Source: Papaver somniferum
Lineage: Eukaryota; Streptophyta; Magnoliopsida; Ranunculales; Papaveraceae
Length of the DNA: 64,000 nt
Direction of reading: 5' to 3'
Assembly: GCF_003573695.1 (NCBI RefSeq)
Contig: NW_020621936.1
Coordinates: 13,516,001 to 13,580,000 of the forward strand
The notes beneath the pieces were generated by a model. The model was not told the DNA's origin. It saw nothing but the letters and a program-made list of their open reading frames with translations, and made no database searches. The translations under genes were made by a program, and so were the position numbers. Positions 11,303-24,416 of the stretch are shown here, one piece after another. The stretch's first letter is position 1. Each line of letters begins with the position of its first letter.

Positions 11303-14300
11303 ATGCTCTTTTCAGATAAATCCGCTTCAACGCTTGCTCCAGGAGAACCATGTTCAGTGATATCTTCAGAGAAAGCCGCTTCAACGTCTTCACAAGAAGC
11401 CGCTTCAACGCTTCACAAGAAGCATCTTCAATCCCGTCTTCGCTTTTTAGAGGAAGCTGCTTCAACGCTCGCTCCAGGAGAAGCTTTTCAATGCTCTTTG
11501 TAGAAAAAACCGCTTCAACGCTCGCTATAGAAGAAGTATCCTCAATGCTCTCTTCAGGGGAAGCCGCTTCAACGCTCGCTCCAGGAGAAGCATCTTCAAT
11601 GCTCTATTCAGAGGAAGCCGCTCCAATGCTCTTCACAAGAAACCGCTTCAACGCTCCAGAAGAAGTATTTTTAATGCTCCTCTTCTCTCTTCAGAGGAAA
11701 CTGTTTTAACTTCGTCAGAGGAAGCCGCTTCAACGCTCACTCCAGGAGAAGCATCTTCAATGCTATTTTCAGAAGAAACCGCTTCAACGCTCGCTCCAGA
11801 GAAGCATCTTCAATGCTCTCTTCAGAGGAAGACACTTCAACGCTCTCTTCAGAGCATTGAAGATGCTTTTCTTGAGCGAACGTTGAAGCGGCTTCTTCTG
11901 AAGAGCGTTGAAACGACTTTCTCTGAAGAGACCATTGAGGATGCTTCTTTTGGAGCGAGCGTTGAAGCGGCTCCTCTGAAGAGCGTTGAAGCAGCTTCCT
12001 CTGAAGAGAGAAGAGAGCATTGAAGATATTTTTTTCTGGAGCGTTGAAGCGGTTTTTGGTGAAGAGCATTGGAGCGGCTTCCTCTGAATAGAGCATTGAA
12101 GATGCTTCTCCTGAAGCGAGCGTTTAAGCGACTTCCTCTGGAGAGAGCATTGAAGATACTTCTTCTAGAGCGAGCGTTGAAGCGGTTTCTTCTAAAAAAA
12201 CATTTAAAAAGCTTCTCCTGAAGCGAGCGTTGAAGCGGCTTTCTCTGACGAGCGTTCAAGCAGCTTTCCTGAAGAGATAAGAGGGCATTGAAGGTTTTCT
12301 TCTGGAGATAGCGTTGAAGCGGCTTCTTCTGAAAAGAGCATCGAAGATGCTTTTTCTAAAGCGAGCGTTGAAGCGGTTTTTTCTGAAGATGCTTCAACCC
12401 TCTCCAGAAGAAGCCGCTTCAACGCTCTCTCCAGAAGAAGCATCTTCAATGCTCTCTCCAGAAGAAGGTGCTTCAACGCTCTCTCCAGAAGAAGCATCCT
12501 CAATGGTCTCTTCTCTCTTAGTGGAAGATGCTTCAACGCTCGCTTCAGAAAAAACATCTTCAATACTCACTTCAGAGGAAGCCGCTTCAACGCTCTTCGG
12601 AAGAAGCCGTTTCAAACGCTCGCTTCAGAAGAAGCATCTTCAATGCTCTCTTTAAAGGAATCCGCTTCAACGCTAGCTCCAGGAGAAGCATCTTTAATGC
12701 TCGCTTCAAAAGAATCCGCTTCAACGTTCGCTCCAGAAAAGCGCCGATGCAACGCTATTCAGAAGAAGCCGCTTCAACGCTTCTCCAAAAGAAGTATCTT
12801 CAATGCTCTATTCAAAGGAAGTCACTCCAACGCTCGCTTCAGAAGAAATACCTTCAATGCTCTCTTCTCTCTTCATAAGAAGTCGCTTTAATGCTCACTC
12901 ATAAGAATCATCTCCAATGCTCTCTTATGAGGAAGCCACTTACGCTCGATCCAGAAAATCATCTTCAATGCTCTCTTTAAAAGAAGTTTCTTCAACGCTC
13001 GCTCCAGGAGAAGCATCTTCAATGCACTCTTCAGAAGAAGTCTCTTCAACGCTTTTTCCAGAAGAAGCACCTTCAATGCTCTCTTCTTTCTTCAGATGAA
13101 GCTGCTTCAACGCTCGTCAGAGGAAGCCGCTTCAACGCTCGCTCCAGGAGAAGCATCTTCAATGCTCTTCAGAGAAGCCGCTTCAACGCTCGCTCCAGGA
13201 GAAGCATCTTCAATGCTCTCTTTAAGGAAGGCTTCAACGCTATCACAAGAAGCCGCAAAACGCTCCAGAAAAAACATCTTCAATGCTCTCTCTCTATTCA
13301 GAAGAAGCCGCTTCAACCCTCTTAAGCAAAAAAGCGCTTCAACGCTCTTCTCCAGAAGAAGCATCTTCAATGATCTCTTCAAAAGAATGTGCTTCAACGC
13401 CTCTCCTGAAGAAAAACATCTTCAATCCTCTCTTCTCTCTTCAGAGGAAGCTGCTTTAACGCTCGTCAGAAGAAGCATCTTCAATCCTCTCTTCAGAAGA
13501 AGCTGCTTCAACGTTCTTCAGAAAAAACCGCTTCAACGCTCGCTTTAGAAAAAGCATCTTCAATGCTCTTTTCAGAAGAAGCCGCTTCAACCGCTCTCCC
13601 AGAAGAAAAACCTTCAATGCCCTCTTCTCTCTTCAGGGGAAGCTGCTTCAACGCTCGTCATATGAAGCCTCTTCAACGCTCTCTTTAGGAGAAGCTTTTT
13701 CAATACTCTTTTTAGAAGAAACCGCTTCAATGCTCTCTTCAGGGGAAACCGCTTCAACGCTCCAGGAGAAGTATCTTCAATACTTTATTCGGAGGAAGCC
13801 GCTCTTATGCTCTTCACAATAACCGCTTCAACGCTCCAGAAGAAGTATCTTCAATGCTCTCTTCTCTCTTCAGAGGAAGCTGCTTCAACGCTCGTCAGAG
13901 GAAGCCTCTTCAACGCTCGCTCCAGAAAAAACATCCTCAATGCTCTCTTCAGAGGAAGCCGTTTCAACGCTTTTCAGAAGAAGCCGCTTCAACGCTCGCT
14001 CCAGAAGAAGCATCTTCAATTCTCTCTTCAGAGGAAGCCGCTTCAACGCTCGCTCCAGGAGAAGTATCTTCATGGCTCTCTTCAGAGGAAGCCGTTTCAA
14101 CGCTATTCACAAGAAGCCGCTTCAATGCTCCAGAAGTAGGATCTTCAATGCTCTCTTCAGAGGAAGCCTCTTCAACGCTCGCTCCAGGAGAAACATCTTC
14201 AATGCTCTATTCAGAAGAAGCCGCTTCAACCCTCGCTCCATAAGAAGCATCTTCAATGCTCTCTTCAGAGGAAGCCGCTTCAACGCTCGCTCCAGGAAAA

Positions 14301-15044
14301 GAATCTTCAATGACCTCTACATAGAAAGACGCTTCAATGCTCTTTACAAGAAGCCGCTTCAACGTCCCAGAAGAAGCATCTTCAACGCTCTCTTCAGAGG
14401 AAGTTGCTTCAACGCTCTCTTCAGAAGAAGCATCTTCAATACTCACTTCAGAGGAAGCCGCTTCAACGCTCTTCAGAAGAAGCCGCTTCAACGCTCGCTC
14501 CAGAAGAAACATCTTCAATGCTCGCTTCAGAAGAATCCGCTTCAACGCTCTCTCCAGAAGAAGTACCTTTAATGCTCTCTTCTCTCTTCAGGGGAAGCTG
14601 CTTTAACGCTCGCTCCATAAGGAGCCTCTTCAACGCTTTCTAGAAGAAGCCGCTTCAACGCTCTCTCCAGAAGAAGCATCTTCAATGATCTTTCCAGAAG
14701 AAGGTGCTTCAACGCTTTCTCCCGAAGAAACATCTTCAATTCTCTCTTCTCTCTTCAAAGGAAGCTGCTTCAACGCTCGTCAGAGGAATCCGCTTCAACG
14801 CTCGCTCCAAAAGAAGCATCTTCAATCATATCTTCAGAGGAAGCTGCTTCAACGCTCTTCAGAAAAAACCGCTTCAACGCTCGCTTTATAAGAAGCATCT
14901 TCAATGCTCTCATCAGAAAAAGCCGCGTCAACGCTCTCTCTAGAAGAAAAACCTTCAACGCCCTCTTCTCTCTTCAGAGGGAAGCTGCTTCAACGCTCGT
15001 CAGAGGAAGCCGCTTCAACGCTCGCTCCAGGAGAAGCATCTTCA
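11303..15044 (+). repeat. Higher-order repeat unit 4 (3,742 bp), indel-rich copy
   Basis: Fourth copy of the 3.75-kb unit, with its inverted block at 11853-12388. Like unit 3, its first two thirds carry many 1-bp indels, with a garbled patch at about 13,160-13,350. From about 13,820 onward it again matches unit 1 closely. The abrupt change of indel density inside one unit fits a change in read support better than a biological border. Confidence 0.85.
11853..12388 (-). repeat. Inverted block of the array, unit 4
   Basis: Fourth copy with the same borders. No fifth copy exists, because unit 5 carries a deletion of about 1.57 kb across this position. Confidence 0.88.
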
Positions 15045-18000
15045 ATGCTCTTTTCAGATAAATCCGCTTCAACGCTTGCTCCAGGAGAACCATGTTCAGT
15101 GATATCTTCAGAGAAAGCCGCTTCAACGTTCTTCACAAGAAGCCGCTTAAACGCTTCACAAGAAGCATCTTCAATCCCGTCTTCGCTTTTTAGAGGAAGC
15201 TGCTTCAACGCTCGCTCCAGGAGAAGCTTTTTCAATGCTCTTTGTAGAAAAAACCGCTTCAACGCTCGCTATAGAAGAAGTATCCTCAATGCTCTCTTCA
15301 GGGGAAGCCGCTTCAACGCTCGCTCCAGGAGAAGCATCTTCAATGCTCTATTCAGAGGAAGCCGCTCCAATGCTCTTCACAAGAAACCGCTTCAACGCTC
15401 CAGAAGAAGTATTTTTAATGCTCTCTTCTCTCTTCAGAGGAAACTGTTTTAACTCTCGTCAGAGGAAGCCGCTTCAACGCTCACTCCAGGAGAAGCATCT
15501 TCAATGCTATTTTCAGAAGAAACCGCTTCAACGCTCTCTCCAGAAGAAGCATCTTCAATGATCTCTTCAAAAGAATGTGCTTCAACGCTCTCTCCTGAAG
15601 AAAAACATCTTCAATCCTCTCTTCTCTCTTCAGAGGATGCTGCTTTAACGCTCGTCAGAAGAAGCATCTTCAATCCTCTCTTCAGAAGAAGCTGCTTCAA
15701 CGTTCTTCAGAAAAAACCGCTTCAACGCTCGCTTTAGAAAAAGCATCTTCAATGCTCTTTTCAGAAGAAGCCGCTTCAACGCTCTCTCCAGAAGAAAAAC
15801 CTTCAATGCCCTCTTCTCTCTTCAGGGGAAGCTGCTTCAACGCTCGTCATATGAAGCCTCTTCAACGCTCGCTTTAGGAGAAGCTTTTTCAATACTCTTT
15901 TTAGAAGAAACCGCTTCAATGCTCTCTTCAGGGGAAACCGCTTCAACGCTCCAGGAGAAGTATCTTCAATACTTTATTCGGAGGAAGCCGCTCTTATGCT
16001 CTTCACAATAAACCGCTTCAACGCTCCAGGAGAAGTATCTTCAATACTTTATTCGGAGGAAGCCGCTCTTATGCTCTTCACAATAAACCGCTTCAACGCT
16101 CCAGAAGAAGTATCTTCAATGCTCTCTTCTCTCTTCAGAGGAAGCTGCTTCAACGCTTGTCAGAGGAAGCCTCTTCAACGCTCGCTCCAGAAAAAACATC
16201 CTCAATGCTCTCTTCAGAGGAAGCCGTTTCAACGCTTTTCAGAAGAAGCCGCTTCAACGCTCGCTCCAGAAGAAGCATCTTCAATTCTCTCTTCAGAGGA
16301 AGCCGCTTCAACGCTCGCTCCAGGAGAAGTATCTTCATGGCTCTCTTCAGAGGAAGCCGTTTTAACGCTATTCACAAGAAGCCGCTTCAATGCTCCAGAA
16401 GTAGGATCTTCAATGCTCTCTTCAGAGGAAGCCTCTTCAACGCTCGCTCCAGGATAAACATCTTCAATGCTCTATTTAGAAGAAGCCGCTTCAACCCTCG
16501 CTCCATAAGAAGCATCTTCAATGCTCTCTTCAGAGGAAGCCGCTTCAACGCTCGCTCCAGGAAAAGAATCTTCAATGACCTCTACATAGAAAGACGCTTC
16601 AACGCTCTTTACAAGAAGCCGCTTCAACGTCCCAGAAGAAGCATCTTCAACGCTCTCTTCAGAGGAAGTTTCTTCAACGCTCTCTTCAGAAGAAGCATCT
16701 TCAATACTCACTTCAGAGGAAGCCGCTTCAACGCTCTTCAGAAGAAGCCGCTTCAACGCTCGCTCCAGAAGAAGCATCTTCAATGCTCGCTTCAGAAGAA
16801 TCCTCTTCAACGCTCTCTCCAGAAGAAGTACCTTTAATGCTCTCTTCTCTCTTCAGGGGAAGCTGCTTTAACACTCGCTCTATAAGGAGCCTCTTCAACG
16901 CTTTCTAGAAGAAGCCGCTTCAACGCTCTCTCCAGAAGAAGCATCTTCAATGATCTTTCCAGAAGAAGGTGCTTCAACGCTTTCTCCCGAAGAAACATCT
17001 TCAATTCTCTCTTCTCTCTTCAAAGGAAGCTGCTTCAACGCTCGTCAGAGGAATCCGCTTCAACGCTCGCTCCAAAAGAAGCATCTTCAATCATATCTTC
17101 AGAGGAAGCTGCTTCAAGGCTCTTCAGAAAAAACCGCTTCAATGCTCGCTTTATAAGAAGCATCTTCAATGCTCTCATCAGAAAAAGCCGCGTCAACGCT
17201 CTCTCTAGAAGAAAAACCTTCAACGCCCTCTTCTCTCTTCAGGGGAAGCTGCTTCAACGCTCGTCAGAGGAAGCCGCTTCAACGCTCTCTCCAGGAGAAG
17301 CTTTTTCAATGCTCTTTGTAGAAAATACCGCTTCAACGCTCGCTATAGAAGAAGTATCTTCAATGCTCTCTTCAGGGGAAGCCGCTTCAACGCTCGCTCC
17401 AGGAGAAGCATCTTCAATGCTCTATTCAGAGGAAGCCTCTCCAATGCTCTTCACAAGAAACCGCTTCAAATCTCCAGAAGAAGTATTTTTAATGCTCTCT
17501 TCTCTCTTCAGAGGAAGCTGCTTCAACGCTCGTCAGAGGAAGCCGCTTCAACGCTCGCTCCAGAAAAAGCATCCTCAATGCTCTATTCAGAGGAAGCCGT
17601 TTCAACGATCTTCAGAAGAAGCTGCTTAACGCTCGCTCCAGAAAAAACATCTTCAATGTTCTCTTCAGAGGAAGCCGCTTCAACGCTCGTTCCAGGAGAA
17701 GCATCTTTAATGCTCTATTCAGAAGAAGCCGCTTAAACGCTCGGTCCAGGAGAAGCATCTTCAATGCTCTATTCATAAGAAGCCGCTTCAATGCTCTCTC
17801 TCCATAATAAGCATCTTCAATGCTCTCTTTAAAAAAAGCTGCTTCAACGCTCTCTTTTTTCAGAAGAAGCACATTAAATGCTCTCTTCTCTCTTCAGGGG
17901 ATGCTGCTTCAACGCTCGTCAGAAGAAGCCGTTTTAACGCTCGCTCCAGGAGAAGCATCTTCAATGGTCTCTTGAGAAGAAGCCGCTTCAACGCTCGCTA

Positions 18001-19093
18001 TAGAAGAAGCATCTTCAATGCTCTCTTAATAAGAATCCGCTACAACGCTCGCTTCAGGAGAAAAATCTTCAACGCTCTTCACAAGAAGCCGCTTCAACGC
18101 TCCAGAAGTAGCATCTTCAATGCTCTTTTCAGAGGAAGCCGCTTCAACGCTCGCTCCAGGAGAAGCATCTTCAATGTTCTATTCAGAAGAAGCCGCTTCA
18201 ACGCACTATCCATAAAAAGCATCTTCAACGCTCTCTTTAGAATACGCATCTTCAATGCTCTCTTCTCTCTTCAGAGGAAGCAGCTTCAACGTTCGCTCTA
18301 AGAGAAGCATATTTAATGCTCTCTTCAGAAGAAGATGCTTCAACGCTCACTCCAGAAAAAGTATCTTCAATTCTCTCTCCAGAAGAAGGTGGTTCAACGC
18401 TCTCTGCAGAAGAAGTATCCTCAATACTCTCTTCTCACTTTAGGGGAAGCTGCTTCAACGCTCGTCAGAGGAAGCCGCTTCAACGGTCGCTCCAGAAGAA
18501 TCATTTTCAATACTCACTTCAGAGGAAGCCGCTTCAACGCTCGCTTCAGAAGAAGCATTTTCAATACTCTTTTGAAAGGAAGCCGCTTCAACGCTCGCTT
18601 CAGGAGAAGCATTTTCAATGCTCGCTTCAGAAGAATCCGCTTCAACGCTCTCTCCAGAAGAAGTACCTTCAATGCTCTCTTCTCTCTTCAGGGAAAGCTG
18701 CTTCAACACTCTCTTCAAAAGAAGCCGTTTCAACGCTCTTCAGAAGAAGCCGTTTCAACGCTCGATCCAGAAAAAACATCTTCAATGCTCTCTTCAAAGG
18801 AAGCCGCTTCAACGCTCACTCCAGGAGAAATACCTTCAATGCTCTCTTTTCTCTTCATAAGAAGCCGTTTCAATGCTCGCTCCAGAAGAAGCATCTTTAA
18901 TGTTCTCTTCAACTGAATCCGCTTCAACGCTCGCTCTAGGAGAAGCATCTTTAATGCTCTCTTCAGAAGAAGTCGCTTCAACGCTCTCTCCAGAAGAAGC
19001 ACCTTCAATGCTCTGTTCTCTCTTCAGGGGAAGCTGCTTCAACGCTCGTCAGAGGAAGCCGCTTCAACGCTCGCTCCAGGAGAAGCATCTTCA
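15045..19093 (+). repeat. Higher-order repeat unit 5 (4,049 bp), rearranged transition unit
   Basis: It begins like units 1-4 but near 15,535 it jumps to the equivalent of unit-1 position about 2,090. About 1.57 kb is missing, including the inverted block. A 75-bp tandem duplication lies at about 15,946-16,095. Near 17,285 it passes the usual landmark without the ATGCTCTTTTCAGATAAATC segment. From about 17,640 the variant order changes to that of the right-hand 3.0-kb higher-order repeat. This unit is therefore the bridge between two higher-order families. Confidence 0.75.
15946..16095 (+). repeat. 75-bp tandem duplication inside the array
   Basis: The segment starting ACGCTCCAGGAGAAGTATC and ending in CACAATAAACCGCTTCA occurs twice in a row (15,946 and 16,021). 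Units 1-4 have it once. It is a local slippage or unequal-exchange event unique to unit 5. Confidence 0.8.
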
Positions 19094-21404
19094 ATGCTCT
19101 TTTCAGATAAATCCGCTTCAACGCTTGCTCCAGGAGAACCATGTTCAGTGATATCTTCAGAGAAAGCCGCTTCAACGTTCTTCACAAGAAGCCGCTTCAA
19201 CGCTCGTCAGAGGAAGCCGCTTCAATGCTCTCTCTAGAAGAAGCATCTTCAATGCTCTCTTCAGAGGAACCCTTTTCAACGCTCTTCATAAGAAGCCGCT
19301 AAAAACGCTCTCTCCAGAAGAAGCATCTTCAATGCTCTTTTCAGAGGAAGCCGCTTCAACACTCGCTCCAGGAGAAGCATCTTCAATACTCTCTTCAGAG
19401 GAAGCCGCTTCAACGCTCGCTTCAGGAGAAGCATCTTCAATGCTCTATTCTGAAGAAGCTTCTTAAATGCTCTCTTTCCATGATAAGCATCTTCAATGCT
19501 CTCTTCAGAAGAAGCCGCTTCAAAGCTCTTTTTTTTCTCAGAAAAAGAACCTTCAATGCTCTCTTCAGAAGAAGCCGCTTCAAAGCTCTTTTTTTTCTCA
19601 GAAAAAGAACCTTCAATGCTCTCTTCTCTCTTAAGGGGAAGCTGCTTCAACGCTCGTCAGAGGAAGCCGCTTCAACGCTCGCTCCAAGAGAAGTATCTTT
19701 TATGCTTTCTTCAGAAGAAGCCGCTTCAACGCTCGCTCCAGAAAAAACATTTTCAATGCTCTCTTAAGAGGAAGCCGCTTCAACGCTCGCTTCAGGAGAA
19801 GAATCTTCAACGTTATTCACAAGAAGCCGCTTTAACGTTCCAGAAGAAGCATCTTCAATGCTCTCTTCAGAGGAAGCCTCTTCAACGCTCGCTTCAGGAG
19901 AAACATCTTCAATGTTCTATTCAGAAGAAGCCGCTTCAACCCTCGCTCCAGAAGAAGCATCTTCAATACTCTCTTCAGAGGAAGCCGCTTCAACGCTCGC
20001 TCAAGGAGAAGCATCTTCAATGCTCTATTCTGAAGAAGCTTCTTCAATGCTCTCTTTCCATGATAAGCATCTTCAATGCTCTCTTCAGAAGAAGCCGTTT
20101 CAAAGCTCTTTTTTTCTCAGAAAAAGCACCTTCAATGCTCTCTTCTCTCTTAAGGGGAAGCTGCTTCAACGCTCGTCAGAGGAAGCCGCTTCAACGCTCG
20201 CTCCAAGAGAAGTATTTTTTATGCTTTCTTCAGAAGAATCCGCTTCAACGCTCGCTCCAGAAAAAACATCTTCAATGCTCTCTTAATAAGAATCCGCTTC
20301 AACGCTCGTTTCAGGAGAAAAATCTTCAACGCTCTTCACAAGAAGCCGCTTCAACGCTCCAGAAGTAGCATCTTCAATGCTCTATTCAGAGGAATCCGCT
20401 TCAACGCTCGCTCTAGGAGAAGCATCTTCAATGTTCTATTCAGAAGAAGCCGCTTCAACGCACTATCCAGAAAAAGCATCTTCAACGCTCTCTTCAGAAG
20501 AAGCATCTTCAATGCTCTCTTCTCTCTTCAGAGGAAGCTGCTTCAACGCTCGCTCTAAGAGAAGCATATTTAATGCTCTCTTCAGAAGAAGATGCTTCAA
20601 CGCTCACTCCAGAAGAAGTATCTTCAATGATCTCTCCAGAAAAAGGTGGTTCAACGCTCTCTGCAGAAGAAGTATCCTCAATGCTCTCTTCTCACTTTAG
20701 GGGAAGCTGCTTCAACGCTCGTCAGAGGAAGCCGCTTCAACGGTCGCTCCAGAAGAAACATTTTCAATGCTCACTTCAGAGGAAGCCGCTTCAACGCTCG
20801 CTTCAGAAGAAACATTTTCAATGCTCTTTTGAAAGGAAGCCGCTTCAACGCTCGCTCCAGGAGAAGCATCTTCAATGCTCGCTTCAGAAGAATCCGCTTC
20901 AACGCTCTATCCAGAAGAAGTACCTTCAATGCTCTCTTCTCTCTTCAGGGAAAGCTGCTTCAACACTCTCTTCAAAAGAAGCCGTTTCAACGCTCTTCAG
21001 AAGAAGCCGCTTCAACGCTCGATCCAGAAAAAACATCTTCAATGCTTTCTTCAAAGGAAGCCTCTTCAACGCTCACTCCAGGAGAAATACCTTCAATGCT
21101 CTCTTTTCTCTTCATAAGAAGCCGTTTCAATGCTCGCTCCAGAAGAAGCATCTTCAATGCTTTATTCAGAGAAAGCCACTTCAACGCTCGCTCCAGAAGA
21201 AGCATCTTTAATGATCTCTTCAACTGAATCCGCTTCAACGCTCGCTCTAGGAGAAGCATCTTTAATGCTCTCTTCAGAAGAAGTCGCTTCAACGCTCTCT
21301 CCAGAAGAAGCACCTTCAATGCTCTGTTCTCTCTTCAGGGGAAGCTGCTTCAACGCTCATCAGAGGAAGCCGCTTCAACGCTCGCTCCAGGAGAAGCATC
21401 TTCA
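19094..21404 (+). repeat. Higher-order repeat unit 6 (2,311 bp), short form of second family
   Basis: Unit of the second higher-order family. It matches unit 7 but lacks about 0.7 kb after the CTTCACAAGAAGCC segment near 19,195. It contains a local direct duplication at about 19,488-19,620, where a segment with CAAAGCTCTTTTTTTTCTC occurs twice 60 bp apart. It has no inverted block. Confidence 0.8.
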
Positions 21405-24400
21405 ATGCTCTTTTCAGATAAATCCGCTTCAACGCTTGCTCCAGGAGAACCATGTTCAGTGATATCTTCAGAGAAAGCCGCTTCAACGTTCTTCACAAGA
21501 AGCCGCTTCACAAGAAGCATCTTCAATCCCGTCTTCGCTTTTTAGAGGAAGCTGATTCAACCCTCTTCAGAAGAAGCCGCTTCAACGCTCTCTCCAGAAA
21601 AAGGATTTTCGATGCTTTCTCCAGAAGAAGGTTCTTCAACTCTCTCTCCCGAAGAAGCATCTTCAATGATCTCTTCTCTCTTCAGAGGAAGCTGCTTCAA
21701 CGCTCGTCTGAGAAAGCCGCTTCAACGCTTGCTCCAGAAAAAGCATCTTCAACGCTCTCTTCAGAAGAAGCCGCTTCAATGCTCTTCAGAAGAAGCCGCT
21801 TCAACGCTCGCTCCAGAAGAAGCATCTTTAATACTCTCTTCAGAAGAAGCCGCTTCAACGCTCTCTCTAGAAGAAGAACCTTCAATGCTGTCTTCTCTCT
21901 TCAGGCGAAGCTGCTTCAATGCTCGTCAGAGGAAGCCTCTTTAACGCTCGCTCTAGAAGAAGCTTTTTCAATGCTCTCTTCAGAAGAAGCCGCTTCAACG
22001 CTCGCTCTAGGAGAAGCTTTAACGCTCGCTCTAGGAGAAGCATCTTCAATGCTCTCTTCAGAGGAAGACGCTTCAACGCTCGCTCCAGGAGAAACATCTT
22101 CAATGCTCTCTTCAGAGGAATCCGCTCCAATGCTCTTCACAAGAAACCGCTTCAACGCTCCAGAAGAAGTATCTTCAATGCTCTCTTCTCTCTTCAAAGG
22201 AAGCTGCTTCAACGGTCGTCAGAGGAAGCCGCTTCAATGCTCTCTCTAGAAGAAGCATCTTCAATGCTCTCTTCAGAGGAAACCTTTTCAACGCTCTTCA
22301 GAAGAAGCCGCTTAAAACGCTCTCTCCAGAAGAAGCATCTTCAATGCTCTTTTCAGAGGAAGCCGCTTCAACACTCGCTCCAGGAGAAGCATCTTCAATA
22401 CTCTCTTCAGAGGAAGCCGCTTCAACGCTCGCTTCAGGAGAAGCATCTTCAATGCTCTATTCTGAAGAAGCTTCTTCAATGCTCTCTTTCCATGATAAGC
22501 ATCTTCAATGCTCTCTTCAGAAGAAGCCGCTTCAAAGCTCTTTTTTTTCTCAGACAAAGAACCTTCAATGCTCTCTTCAGAAGAAGCCGCTTCAAAGCTC
22601 TTTTTTTCTCAGAAAAAGAACCTTCAATGCTCTCTTCTCTCTTAAGGGGAAGCTGCTTCAACGCTCGTCAGAGGAAGCCGCTTCAACGCTCGCTCCAAGA
22701 GAAGTATCTTTTATGCTTTCTTCAGAAGAAGCCGCTTCAACGCTCGCTCCAGAAAAAACATTTTCAATGCTCTCTTAAGAGGAAGCCGCTTCAACGCTCG
22801 CTTCAGGAGAAGAATCTTCAACGTTATTCACAAGAAGCCGCTTCAACGCTCCAGAAGAAGCATCTTCAATGCTCTCTTCAGAGGAAGCCTCTTCAACGCT
22901 CGCTTCAGGAGAAACATCTTCAATGCTCTATTCAGAAGAAGCTGCTTCAACCCTCGCTCCAGAAGAAGCATCTTCAATACTCTCTTCAGATGAAGCCGCT
23001 TCAACGCTCGCTCCAGGAGAAGCATCTTCAATGCTCTATTCTGAAGAAGCTTCTTCAATGCTCTCTTTCCATGATAAGCATCTTCAATGCTCTCTTCAGA
23101 AGAAGCCGTTTCAAAGCTCTTTTTTTCTCAGAAAAAGCACCTTCAATGCTCTCTTCTCTCTTAAGGGGAAGCTGCTATAACGCTCGTCAGAGGAAGCCGC
23201 TTCAACGCTCGCTCCAAGAGAAGTATCTTTTATGCTTTCTTTATAAGAATCCGCTTCAACGCTCGCTCCAGAAAAAACAACTTCAATGCTCTCTTAATAA
23301 GAATCCGCTTCAACGCTCGCTTCAGGAGAAAAATCTTCAACGCTCTTCACAAGAAGCCGCTTCAACGCTCCAGAAGTAGCATCTTCAATGCTCTATTCAG
23401 AGGAATCCGCTTCAACGCTCGCTCTAGGAGAAGCATCTTCAATGTTCTATTCAGAAGAAGCCGCTTCAACGCACTATCCAGAAAAAGCATCTTCAACGCT
23501 CTCTTCAGAAGAAGCATCTTCAATGCTCTCTTCTCTCTTCAGAGGAAGCTGCTTCAACGCTCGCTCTAAGAGAAGCATATTTAATGCTCTCTTCAGAAGA
23601 AGATGCTTCAACGCTCACTCCAGAAGAAGTATCTTCAATGATCTCTCCAGAAGAAGTTGGTTCAACGCTCTCTGCAGAAGAAGTATCCTCAATGCTCTCT
23701 TCTCACTTTAGGGGAAGCTGCTTCAACGCTCGTCAGAGGAAGCCGCTTCAACGGTCGCTCCAGAAGAAACATTTTCAATGCTCACTTCAGAGGAAGCCGC
23801 TTCAACGCTCGCTTCAGAAGAAACATTTTCAATGCTCTTTTGAAAGGAAGCCGCTTCAACGCTCGCTCCAGGAGAAGCATCTTCAATGCTCGCTTCAGAA
23901 GAATCCTCTTCAACGCTCTATCCAGAAGAAGTACCTTCAATGCTCTCTTCTCTCTTCAGGGAAAGCTGCTTCAACACTCTCTTCAAAAGAAGCCGTTTCA
24001 ACGCTCTTCAGAAGAAGCCGCTTCAACGCTCGATCCAGAAAAAACATCTTCAATGCTCTCTTCAAAGGAAGCCGCTTCAACGCTCACTCCAGGAGAAATA
24101 CCTTCAATGCTCTCTTTTCTCTTCATAAGAAGCCGTTTCAATGCTCGCTCCAGAAGAAGCATCTTCAATGCTTTATTCAGAGAAAGCCACTTCAACGCTC
24201 GCTCCAGAAGAAGCATCTTTAATGATCTCTTCAACTGAATCCGCTTCAACGCTCGCTCTAGGAGAAGCATCTTTAATGCTCTCTTCAGAAGAAGTCGCTT
24301 CAACGCTCTCTCTAGAAGAAGCACCTTCAATGCTCTGTTCTCTCTTCAGGGGAAGCTGCTTCAACGCTCGTCAGAGGAAGTCGCTTCAACGCTCGCTCCA

Positions 24401-24416
24401 GGAGAAGCATCTTCAA
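21405..24416 (+). repeat. Higher-order repeat unit 7 (3,012 bp), full second family unit
   Basis: Defined by the same landmark at 21405 and 24417. The block 20,377-21,404 recurs at 23,388-24,416 with a constant offset of 3,011 bp and very few differences. Compared with the left-hand 3.75-kb unit it shares the landmark region and subunit types, but the order of variants differs and there is no strand switch. It holds the longest open frame of the array (21,919-23,379), which I treat as spurious. Confidence 0.85.
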
